Source: Thinopyrum elongatum (Eukaryota > Streptophyta > Magnoliopsida > Poales > Poaceae). Taken from it: DNA of 64,000 nucleotides. Shown piece by piece: positions 22,280 to 32,427 of this stretch. The stretch lies in assembly GCA_011799875.1 (NCBI GenBank), contig JAAAXO010000110.1, positions 1 through 64,000 on the forward strand, read 5' to 3'. The notes under the pieces were generated by a model. It searched no databases, was not told where the DNA came from, and was given only the letters and a program-made list of their open reading frames with translations. A program made the translations under genes and the position numbers. The first letter of the stretch is position 1; every line of letters starts with the position of its first letter.

Positions 22280-23271
22280 TGATAGAGGCGAGGGTGTCCC
22301 GATCTTTCGATGAGATGATAGCTATCGTTTTTGGTGGAGTAGACTTTGACGATCCGACTACGAACGTGCGAGGACGTCGCGCCTTAGCAATCGCTAAACC
22401 AACTCCGAGAGGTTATTGACCACGCCGGAGCACAATCAACCTGACCACGAGGGTCTATCTCCTGCAAGCAAACGAAGAACAAGCAAGAAACTAAGATTTG
22501 CAATCTGGATATTGCGAATATAAGATGAAAGCTTTATTGATCAAGGTGGGGTTCTGTGACGTCTTGGTCTGGTCGTTGAACACAAACGAAGTACGCGAAG
22601 TTGCAGCTATGGCGAACTTTTAATCTAAACAAAACCCAAGCAAAAAGCTACTAGATGGATCTACTTATATAGGAGCAAGGGGTGGTGGCCAAGGAGGTGG
22701 GAAGACGTCCCAAGGCAGCCTAAAACTAACCCTAGGTCGTACAAGGCCAATGGGCCCAAGTGGAGGTGATGCAACACCTTTGGACTTGTAGTTTGACTCG
22801 GATTCTGCTACAGCGTCAGATTGTTTCGACGACAACTCAACGCTCCGGATGAATTTGAAGGTGAAACCAATTGGGTTAGAAAGAGCACGAAATCTACTTT
22901 CCAACAAAAAAAGAATCACCCAATTCGGAGTCCGTATGAAATAGTTCTTGGCGTTTTGAGTCAGGTATGTCTGTGCAGTCCGAATCTGAATCCAGAACGT
23001 GAGAGACTTGGACTCTATCTTCTCTTGGCCCAAAAGTGACGTGAGATGACTTTTTGAACAGCACATAAACTTCTCTTTTTCCCTTATGTTCATATGTGGA
23101 TTGTACAAATCTCCCATACACCTGCAATTAGACATGGCACAAAAGTTTGTGAAGTATTTTTGTCTTGGATGACATAAATAAATCATTGCATAGTTTGCAT
23201 TAGAAATCACCTCACAAATATACATATATGCAATATTTTTGGTCGTATCCAAGGTAGTCATGTCCTCATCA
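22280..23271 (-). repeat. Hybrid LTR: Quinta U3 + CRW R-U5 (992 bp)
   Basis: U3 starts TGATGAGGACATGACTACC at 23271 (Quinta) and keeps its long open frame. After the TATA box the sequence becomes CRW from about 22,635 to 22,280 (ATTAAAAGTTCGCCATAGC, GACGTCACAGAACC). It follows a Quinta purine tract and precedes a CRW leader, so it serves as 3' LTR of one unit and 5' LTR of the next. Its mirror is 59727-60718. Confidence 0.85.
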
Positions 23272-23519
23272 TCCTCCCCTTCTTGAAAACAAAGCCGTCC
23301 TCGGCGTTGCTTAAGCTGAAATGTGGCTAACAAAAGAGACAAGGCGTACATGTTGTATATGTATATGTCATCCAGTTTTACTTCCCTTAGTTTTTGCATA
23401 TATGACACATGTATACATGAGTAACCTTCATAGTTCATAAAATCTAAAGCCAAAATATTATCACAAGTATTAGAAGACATGAAAATATTGTAACTCAATT
23501 TGCACATATAAGTGAAGCT
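23272..23519 (-). pseudogene. Quinta internal 3' tail fragment
   Basis: It matches the last ~245 bp of the Quinta internal region (FTYMCKLS-type stretch to CFQEGED and the purine tract), here reading MCKLSYNIFMSSN, and continues in frame into the LTR. It is fused at about 23,519-23,521 to the R region of the next LTR through a shared AG. U5, PBS, leader and gag core are therefore all deleted, leaving a 250-bp mini-internal region between two LTRs. Confidence 0.75.
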
Positions 23520-24184
23520 CTATGGCGAACTTTTAATCTAAACAAAACACAAGGAAAAAGCTACTAGATGGATCTACTTATATAGGAGTAAGGGGTGGCG
23601 GCCAAGGAGGTGGGAGGACGTCCCAAGGCAGCCTAAAACTAACCCTAGGTCGTACAAGGCTCATGGGCCCAAGTGGAGGTGATGCAACACCTTTGGACTT
23701 ATAGTTTGACTCGGATTCTGCTGCAGCGTCAGATTGTTTCATTGATAACTCGACGCTCCGGACGAATTTTAAGGTGAATCCAATTGGGTTGGAAAGAGCA
23801 CGAAATCTACTTTCCAACAAAAAAAGAATCACCCAATTCGGAGTCCGTATGAAAAAGTTCTTGGCGTTTTGAGTCAGGTATGTCTGTGCAGTCCGAATCT
23901 GAATCCAGAACGTGAGAGACTTGGACTCTATCTTCTCTTGGCCCAAAAGTGACGTGAGAGGACTTTTTGAACAGCACCTAAACTTCTCTTTTTCCCTTAT
24001 CTTCATATGTGAATTGTACAAATGTCCCATAGACCTGCAATTAGACATGGCACAAAAGTTTGTGAAGTATTTTTGTCCTGGATGACACAAATAAATTATT
24101 GCATAGTTTGCATTAGAAATCACCTCACAAATATACATGTATGCAATATTTTTGGTCGTATCCAAGGTATTCATGTCCTCATCA
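23520..24184 (-). repeat. Truncated hybrid LTR: Quinta U3 + start of CRW R
   Basis: It starts TGATGAGGACATGAATACC at 24184 and is cut just after TTCGCCATA in R. This U3 is a diverged relative of the neighbouring one (many amino-acid changes in its open frame, e.g. DEDMNTLD for DEDMTTLD), so the two LTRs were not made in one insertion. It abuts plus-strand gag at 24,185. Confidence 0.8.
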
Positions 24185-27100
24185 ATGAGGAGACTTTGGC
24201 TCTTATTACAAGTGAAGAACACGGTGGAGATGACTCTGATCATGAGACGCAATACATGGCTCCTGAAGACGCTGACAGGTATGAATGTTTAGTTGCTCAA
24301 CGTGTTTTGAGTGTGCAGGTCACACAAGCTGAGCAAAATCAGAGGCATAATTTGTTCCATACAAAGGGAGTTGTGAAGGAATGTTCTGTTCGCGTCATCA
24401 TAGATGGAGGGAGCTGCAACAACTTGGCTAGCATGGAGATGGTGGAGAAGCTATCTCTCACCACAAGACCACATCCACATCCTTACTATATCCAATGGTT
24501 CAACAACAGCGGCAAGGTTAAGGTAACACGTACTGTTCGTGTGCATTTTAGTATCTCTACATATGCTGATTATGTTGATTGTGATGTGGTACCCATGCAA
24601 GCATGTTCATTATTACTTGGTAGACCATGGCAGTTTGATAAAAATTCTGTACACCATGGTAGAAACAATCAGTATACTCTTGTTCATAAGGATAAACATA
24701 TTACTTTGCTTCCTATGACTCCTGATTCTATTTTGAAAGATGATATTAATAGAGCTAGTAAAGCAAAACAGGAGAAAAATAAGAGTGAAAATCAGATTGT
24801 GGCAAAAGAATTTGAGCAACAAATGAAGCCTAATAATAAACCATCTAGTGTTGCTTCTGAAATTAAATTGAAAAGTGCATGCTTACTTGCCACCAAATCT
24901 GATATTGATGATCTAGATTTCAGCAATTCTGTTTGCTATGCTTTTGTGTGCAAAGAGGCATTATTTTCATTCGAGGACGTGCCTTCCTCTTTGCCTCCTG
25001 CGGTCACTAACATTTTGCAGGAGTTCGCTGACGTCTTTCCACAAGACGTGCCACCGGGATTACCACCTATTAGCGGGATTGAGCATCAGATTGACTTAAT
25101 TCCCGGTGCTTCGTTGCCAAACCGTGCGCCATACCGTACCAATCCAGAGGAGACGAAGGAGATTATGCGTCAAGTACAGGAGTTGCTCGACAAAGGTTAT
25201 ATACGCGAATCCCTTAGTCCTTGTGCTGTTCCTATTATTCTAGTGCCGAAAAAGGATGGTACATCGCGTATGTGTGTTGATTGTAGAGGCATTAATAATA
25301 TTACTATTCGTTATCGTCATCCTATTCCTAGGCTAGATGATATGCTTGATGAATTGAGTGGCTCTACAATATTCTCCAAAGTTGATTTGCGTAGTGGATA
25401 CCATCAAATTCGTATGAAATTGGGGGATGAATGGAAAACAGCATTTAAAACTAAGTTTGGTTTATATGAGTGGTTAGTCATGCCTTTTGGGTTAACTAAT
25501 GCACCTAGTACTTTCATGAGATTAATGAACGAAGTTTTACGTGCTTTCATTGGACGATTTGTGGTAGTCTATTTTGATGATATACTGATTTATAGCAGAT
25601 CTTTGGAGGAACATTTGGAACATTTACGTGCTGTTTTTATTGCTTTACGTGATGCACGTTTGTTTGGTAACCTTGGGAAGTGCACCTTTTGCACCGACCG
25701 AGTATCTTTTCTTGGCTATGTTGTTACTCCACAGGGAATTGAAGTTGATAAAGCCAAGATTGAAGCTATTGAGAGTTGGCCACAGCCCAAAACGGTCACT
25801 CAAGTGAGGATTTTTCTTGGACTCGCTGGTTTCTATAGGCGTTTTGTGAGAGATTTCAGCACCATTGCTGCACCTCTCAATGAGCTTACAAAGAAGGATG
25901 TGCCTTTTGTTTGGGGTACCTCACAGGAAGAAGCCTTCACGGTATTGAAAGATAAGTTGACACATGCTCCTTTACTCCAACTTCCTGATTTTAATAAGAC
26001 TTTTGAGCTTGAATGTGATGCTAGTGGAATTGGATTAGGAGGTGTTTTATTACAAGATGGCAAACCTGTTGCATAATTTTCTGAAAAATTGAGTGGGCCT
26101 AGTCTGAACTATTCTACTTATGATAAAGAATTATATGCTCTTGTTCGGACCTTAGAAACATGGCAACATTATTTATGGCCCAAAGAATTTGTTATACATT
26201 CTGGTCATGAATCTTTGAAACACATTAAAAGTCAAGCAAAACTGAACCGTAGACATGCTAAATGGGTTGAATTTATTGAGACTTTCCCTTATGCCATTAA
26301 ACACAAGAAGGGTAAAGAAAATGTTATTGCTGATGCATTGTCTCGTCGTTAGACTATGCTTTCACAACTTGACTTTAAAATATTTGGTTTGGAGACCATC
26401 AAAGATCAATATGTGCATGATGCTGAATTTAAAGATGTATTGCAGAATTGTAAGGAAGGGAGAACATGGAACAAGTTCGTCGTTAACGATGGATTTGTGT
26501 TTCGTGCTAACAAGCTATGCATTCCAGCTAGCTCTGTTCGTCTTTTGTTGTTGCAGGAGGCGCATGGAGGAGGATTAATGGGACACTTTGGCGTGAAGAA
26601 GACGGAGGATATACTTGCTACACATTTCTTTTGGCCAAAGATGAGACGGGATGTTGAGCGTTTTTGTTGCTCGTTGCACTACATGTCAAAAAGCTAAGTC
26701 ACGACTCAATCCTCATGGTTTATATATGCCTTTGCCTGTACCTAGTGTTCCTTGGGAGGATATATCTATGGACTTTGTTTTAGGTTTACCTCGAACAAAG
26801 AAGGGGAGGGATAGCATATTTGTTGTCATGGATAGGTTCTCGAAAATGGCACACTTTATACCATGTCATAAAAGCGATGATGCTGTTAATGTTGCTGATT
26901 TGTTCTTTCGTGAAATTATACGCTTGCATGGTGTGCCAAATACTATTGTTTCAGATCGTGATACTAAATTTCTTAGCCACTTTTGGAGATGTTTATGGGC
27001 TAAGTTGGGGACTAAACTGCTTTTTAGTACTACATGTCACCTCCAAACTGATGGACAAACTGAAGTAGTCAATAGAACATTGTCTACTATGCTTAGGGCT

Positions 27101-27949
27101 GTTTTGAAGAATAACAAGAAAATGTGGGAAGAATGCTTGCCTCATATTGAATTTGCTTATAATCGTTCATTGCATTCTACTACTAAGATGTGTCCTTTTG
27201 AAATTGTGTATGGTTTCCTTCCTCGTGCACCAATTGATTTGTTGCCTCTTCCATCTTCGGAGAAGGTTAATTTTGATGCTAAACAACGTGCTGAATTGAT
27301 CTTAAAAATGCATGAGTTAACTAAGGAGAACATTGAGCGTATGAATGCTAAATATAAACTTGCTGGAGATAAGGGTAGAAAACATGTTGTGTTTGCACCT
27401 GGAGATCTTGTTTGGTTACATTTGCGTAAGGATAGATTTCCTGATTTGCGCAAATCAAAGCTAATGCCACGTGCTGATGGTCCTTTTAAGGTGTTAGAGA
27501 AAATAAATGATAATGCATATAAACTTGAGCTGCCTGCAGATTTTGGGGTTGGTCCTACTTTTAACATTGCAGATCTGAAGCCTTATTTGGGTGAGGAAGA
27601 TGAGCTTCCGTCGAGGACGACTTCATTTCAAGAAGGGGAGGATGATGAGGACATCAATACCATTGTTACACCCACAGCCCCTGCTTCTATACATACTGGA
27701 CCAATTACTAGAGCTCGCGCACGCCAATTAAAATATCAGGTACTTTCGTTTCTTGGTAATGATTCTAAAGTTCATGAGAATATGATGCTGCCTAAATTGG
27801 ATACATTTGTTTTGCTTACAAATGAAGGGTCTAGCTTGGACAAGAAAGAGGAACCTTGGAGCAAGTTCAAGCATGGAGATGATGGCATGCACAAGGGGAA
27901 CAAGAACGGAGTTACAAGTGATGATTTCAGGACTTTGAAGCCACCATAA
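24185..27949 (+). pseudogene. gag-pol: CRW gag(C-terminal)-protease-RT-RNase H-integrase, three lesions
   Basis: It begins mid-Gag at [12 protein letters not shown], after the zinc knuckle. It carries protease ([11 protein letters not shown], ~24,400), RT (YFDD ~25,570), RNase H (ECDASG, ADALSRR), the integrase HHCC domain ([19 protein letters not shown]), a DDE core ([27 protein letters not shown]) and the GPF-type C-terminus ([13 protein letters not shown]). The frame then crosses the purine tract into the LTR and ends at TAA 27947-27949 after [15 protein letters not shown]. Lesions: TAC to TAA at 26074-26076, TAT to TAG at 26350-26352, and one extra T in GCGTTTTTG near 26,660, shifting the frame. 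It is the left-arm partner of the minus copy 51,414-56,228. Confidence 0.88.
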
Positions 27950-28173
27950 TGAGTGCAGGAAGCCTTGGACGAAATATACAAGATGTCACTTCATAAATTT
28001 CGTCCAGAGGCTATTATAGGTGCTGCGTCACCTTATTATTGGGCCAGGCCCATGTAATTTCGAAATACTTGAGTATAGGCTGTTTTTAGAGTCCGTATGT
28101 GTGGGGAAACAAGAGATAGGGTTGGTTTCGGACCCCTCCTTCAAGGGCCACGAAATCCCCTCCTCTTCCTCCA

Positions 28174-28179
28174 TATATA
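28174..28179 (+). promoter_or_regulatory. TATA box of CRW LTR
   Basis: TATATA in CCTCCATATATACAGCCC, about 530 bp into the LTR. The same box is present in each CRW U3, for example 34164-34169. The R region should begin in the following ~40 bp. Confidence 0.65.
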
Positions 28180-28305
28180 CAGCCCTTAGGGCACCGTTTA
28201 GACTTTGGGTTTTGGTTAGATTAAAAGTTCGCCATAGCTGCAACTTCGCGTACTTCGTTTGTGTTCAACGACCAGACCAAGACGTCACAGAACCCCACCT
28301 TGATC

Positions 28306-28311
28306 AATAAA
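28306..28311 (+). terminator. Poly(A) signal in CRW LTR
   Basis: AATAAA in GATCAATAAAGC, about 130 bp after the TATA box, is in the position expected for the R region polyadenylation signal. Quinta R-U5 has ATCAATACTTC here and lacks the hexamer. Confidence 0.55.
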
Positions 28312-28564
28312 GCTTTCATCTTATATTCGCAATATCCAGATTGCAAATCTTAGTTTCTTGCTTGTTCTTCGTTTGCTTGCAGGAGATAGACCCTCGTGGT
28401 CAGGTTGATTGTGCTCCGGCGTGGTCAATAACCTCTCGGAGTTGGTATAGCGATTGCTAAGGCGCGACGTCCTCGCACGTTCGTAGTCGGATCGTCAAAG
28501 TCTACTCCACCAAAAACGATAGCTATCATCTCATCGAAAGATCGGGACACCCTCGCCTCTATCA

Positions 28565-29440
28565 CGTTTGTTTGGTAACCTTGGGAAGTGCACCTTTTGC
28601 ACCGACCGAGTATCTTTTCTTGGCTATGTTGTTACTCCACAGGGAATTGAAGTTGATAAAGCCAAGATTGAAGCTATTGAGAGTTGGCCGCAGCCCAAAA
28701 CGGTCACACAAGTGAGGAGTTTCCTTGGCCTCGCTGGTTTCTATAGGCGTTTTGTGAGAGATTTCAGCACCATTGCTGCACCTCTCAATGAGCTTACAAA
28801 GAAGGATGTGCCTTTTGTTTGGGGTACCTCACAGGAAGAAGCCTTCACGGTATTGAAAGATAAGTTGACACATGCTCCTTTACTCCAACTTCCTGATTTT
28901 AATAAGACTTTTGAGCTTGAATGTGATGCTAGTGAAATTGGATTAGGAGGTGTTTTATTACAAGATGGCAAACCTGTTGCATACTTTTCTGAAAAATTGA
29001 GTGGGCCTAGTCTGAACTATTCTACTTATGATAAAGAATTATATGCTCTTGTTCGGACCTTAGAAACATGGCAACATTATTTATGGCCCAAAGAATTTGT
29101 TATACATTCTGATCATGAATCTTTGAAACACATTAAAAGTCAAGCAAAACTGAACCGTAGACATGCTAAATGGGTTGAATTTATTGAGACTTTCCCTTAT
29201 GTCATTAAACACAAGAAGGGTAAAGAAAATGTTATTGCTGATGCATTGTCTCGTCGTTATACTATGCTTTCACAACTTGACTTTAAAAAATTTGGTTTGG
29301 AGACCATCAAAGATCAATATGTGCATGATGCTGAATTTAAAGATGTATTGCAGAATTGTAAGGAAGGGAGAACATGGAACAAGTTCGTCGTTAACGATGG
29401 ATTTGTGTTTCGTGCTAACAAGCTATGCATTCCAGCTAGC
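28565..29440 (+). pseudogene. pol: CRW pol fragment: RT thumb and RNase H
   Basis: It enters at [16 protein letters not shown], directly after an LTR end. It runs through the RT thumb and RNase H ([11 protein letters not shown] with G to [18 protein letters not shown]) to LCIPAS, where it is joined through about nine extra bases (AAAGTAATA) to a Quinta leader. The frame stays open across the join to a stop at 29498-29500. The RT active site and integrase are absent. An identical mirror copy lies at 49,923-50,798. Confidence 0.82.
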
Positions 29441-29536
29441 AAAGTAATAGATATTTGCTTTACTGTGAGCGCTTTACCACCACATCCTAGTAGTTCATAG
29501 GAACATTATTCTCGATTTTTTTTGTTTCTACTAATC
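29441..29536 (+). other. End of a Quinta 5' leader
   Basis: From about 29,450 the sequence matches the last ~85 bp before the Quinta gag start (ATATTTGCTTTACTGTGAGC). It is joined to CRW pol by short filler. Confidence 0.75.
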
Positions 29537-30733
29537 ATGGCAGGTTCCGGAGTTGTTAGTTCTTGGGCTTCATCGATCGTGGGAGATTTGCCATCACCTA
29601 AGAAAATGCAACAACCGCCACAAGAGGAGCAATTACATCAGAATGCACATAATCAGGTTAATGTTTCCATGCCACCATTTACTGGTCGTTTTAGGCCTGA
29701 TTTATATATTGAATGGGAGTACGAAATAAATGCTATATTTGCTTCCCATAATTTTGATGAGCGTGGAAAATTTCAAGCTGCGGTTAGTACTTTTAGTAGC
29801 TTTGCTTTAGTTTGGTGGAGTGAATATTGTCGGTTAAACCCTGATCTTATACCTACTACTTGGGATGATTTAAAACTTGTCATGAGAGATAGATTCCTTG
29901 ATGTTTATTATACTCGTGGCATGATTAAAAAATTACAACATTTAAAACAAGGCACTGACACGGTAACAAAATATTATGATGATTTACAAACTACATTGTT
30001 GCACTCATTTTTAGAAGAAAGTGAAGAAGATTTTATGGATAGATTTTGGGGAGGATTAAACCGTGATATTCAAGAGATTCTAATTCATGAAGAGTGTTAT
30101 CCTATGGACCATTTGTTTCGTCTTGCTTGCAAAGCTGAACAGGAAATAAAACGACGTGTTGGCCACAAGGAGAACAAGCGCACGGTGCATATTCCAAGAG
30201 TTGATACGGTTGTTCCTTCAACTACTAGTTGTACTTTGACAACCACATCCATTGTTGTGAGGACTACATCACCTCCACCATGTGACACATCACCCCCGAG
30301 AGTGGCTACATCAGCTGAGTTGATCATAAGAGGTAATGACAAAGGTACTGATCTTCCACCTCTACATGAGAATGAGGAATGCCTTGTCAATTTAAATGCA
30401 CCATCTGATCAGCTACCCACTACTTTTGATGAGGACATCAATACCATTGTTACACCCACAGCCCCTGCTTCTATACATACTGGACCAATTACTAGAGCTC
30501 GCGCACGCCAATTAAATTATCAGGTACTTTCGTTTCTTGGTAATGATTCCAAAGTTCATGAGAATATGATGCTGCCTAAATTGGATACATTTGTTTTGCT
30601 TACAAATGAAGGGCCTAGCTTGGACAAGAAAGAGGAACCTTGGAGCAAGTTCAAGCATGGAGATGATGGCATGCGCAAGGGAAACAAGAACGGAGTTACA
30701 AGTGATGATTTCAGGACTTTGAAGCCACCATAA
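29537..30733 (+). pseudogene. gag: Quinta Gag N-terminus fused in frame to CRW LTR-encoded pol tail
   Basis: The ATG at 29537 starts MAGSGVVSSWASSIVGDLPS. The capsid core (IEWEYEINAIF, ALVWWSEYC, TKYYDDLQ, FMDRFWGGLN) is intact and the basic stretch is present. Residue ~296 (QLPTTF) is followed directly by the first codon of a CRW-type LTR at 30427. The frame continues through DEDINTIV and [15 protein letters not shown] to the normal pol stop (30731-30733). The product would be a 398-residue Gag core with the CRM-type C-terminal tail and no enzymes. It is classed as pseudogene because the 3' part of Quinta gag is lost, but the frame is open and equally open in the mirror copy at 48,630-49,826. 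Confidence 0.75.
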
Positions 30734-31338
30734 GGAGTGCAGGAAGCCTTGGACGAAATATACAAGATGCCACTTCATAAATTTCGTCCAGAGGCTATTA
30801 TAGGTGCTGCGTCACCTTATTATTGGGCCAGGCCCATGTAATTTCGAAATACTTGAGTATAGGCTATTTTTAGAGTCCGTATGTGTGGGGAAACAAGAGA
30901 TAGGGTTGGTTTCGGACCCCTCCTTCAAGGGCCACGAAATCCCCCCCTCTTCCTCCATATATACAGCCCTTAGGGCACCGTTTAGACTTTGGGATTTGTT
31001 TAATTAAAAGTTAGCCATTGCAACTTCGTGTACTTCGTTTGTGTCCAACGACCAGACCAAGACCGCTTTCGGATCCCCACCATTATCAATACTTCATCTA
31101 TATTCGCAATATTCAGATTGCATTATCATATTCTTGCTTGTTCTTCGATTGCGTGCAGGAATAGACCTTCATGGTCAGGCTGATCGTGCTTCCAGCATCG
31201 TCAGTAACCTCAGGAGATTGGTTTAGCGATTGCTAAGGCGCAACATCGTGCACGTTTGTAGTCGGATCGTCAAAGTCGGCTCCACCAAATCGATAGTTAC
31301 CATCTCATCGAAAGATCGGGACACCCTCGCCTCTATCA
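30427..31338 (+). repeat. Hybrid LTR: CRW U3 + Quinta R-U5 (912 bp)
   Basis: CRW sequence up to GCACCGTTTAGACTTTGGG (about 30,994), then Quinta (ATTTGTTTAATTAAAAGTTAG, CCGCTTTCGGATCC). A CRW-type leader follows its PBS. Mirror LTR: 48025-48936. Confidence 0.87.
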
Positions 31339-31340
31339 AG

Positions 31341-31349
31341 TGGTATCAG
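31341..31349 (+). other. Primer binding site (initiator tRNA-Met)
   Basis: TGGTATCAG two bases after the LTR end at 31338. Confidence 0.75.
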
Positions 31350-32427
31350 ATTCCCAGGTTGCTCGGTGAGATTTACAGTTTTTCGTAGTTTAGATCGAGT
31401 CTGTTCTTCATACCTACAGTCCAGGAAAAAGCCAAAAAAAAATTTAGGGTTAGTTCATCATATCCGAACCAATCTGAGCCTTTGCATAATCTTTTTAGTG
31501 TTTTTGCTTTGTTGAATTTGCGGTTGCATCGTCGTGTCAAGTTGCTGGTCTTAGCGTCTAGTTCTTTAGAGTTTCGAGTTCTGTTCACAAGTTGTCACGC
31601 CGCCGCCGCACCATCATCATCGCCCCTACCATATACCACCACCGATCCGAGTCCAGATACCACCACCGATCCGAGTCCATATACCACCACCAATCCGAGC
31701 CCACATATACTACCGTCATATACCATCACCAGTCCGAGTTCCACCATATTCATCTCTGCCACCAGTCCTAGTCCGAGTCCAGTATTTATTCCTTTATTTT
31801 AGAGTTCCAGATCACGCGATACTACGAGTCGTGAACAAGTCGGATTCCCCAATTTTCGTGCTACCCGCAGAAGAAAAATAGTTCCAGTTTAAAAAAAAAA
31901 CTAAGTCTGGAAAATTCTGGCTAGGCAGTTTTTAGACCATTTGTAGACTTTTTCGAAAAAAAAATTGTTGCGGAGCAAAAAAAAAAAGAGGAAAAAAATG
32001 TGCAAAAAATAAAATAAAATTTCAGAGTGTGCTCCTCCCTTGTTTACGTGCAGCGCCGTGATTTTTGTTAGTGTTCTAGGCTCGCGTCTCTAGCACGGTC
32101 TAGCCTAGGACCAGCACAGTACCGTCGTTGAGAGTTTATTCAACATTGCATCTCTGAATTGATTATTGCTGACCCTTTTTGCTACCATATCATAAGCCTT
32201 CCCAGCTCCACATACATCTACATCGTGCGTTTGACACCACCTGGCAATCGCTCTGTCCAAGCTCTGAGAGTTTTGACTACAAAGGTTGCCGATCACCACC
32301 TGCTGCTGGGTAAGAACTGGTAAGAATTTGAGATTTGCTTGACGGATTTGTGACACCACACCACACCACCACCACTTTCTAGTAGTCTGTAGGATCATAT
32401 TCTCGTGTGTTTCTATTGCTGCTAACC
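31350..32427 (+). other. CRW 5' leader
   Basis: A complete leader of CRW type. Its minisatellite block (about 31,628-31,702) has three units but lacks the CTTATCTGCTATTTCT segment found in most other copies, and one unit reads CCAGATACC. Poly-A tracts at 31,890-32,020. No gene supported. Confidence 0.75.

Larger units (their letters stand above)
27643..28564 (+). repeat. CRW 3' LTR (922 bp)
   Basis: It follows the purine tract at 27630-27642 and ends CTCTATCA at 28564, abutting a foreign pol fragment (CGTTTGTTTGG). It encodes the last ~101 residues of pol in its U3. Mirror LTR: 50799-51720. Confidence 0.9.
22280..32404. repeat. Left arm of large inverted duplication
   Basis: This block recurs in inverted order at 46,959-60,718. 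Positions x and y pair as x + y = 82,998 at its outer end (22,280-24,184 with 58,814-60,718) and x + y = 79,363 further in (to ~32,404). All unusual junctions are shared: the Quinta-tail mini-element, the two stops in pol, the Quinta-gag/LTR fusion and the hybrid LTR. Identity ends outside at the PBS after the LTR and inside near the gag start. Confidence 0.9.
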
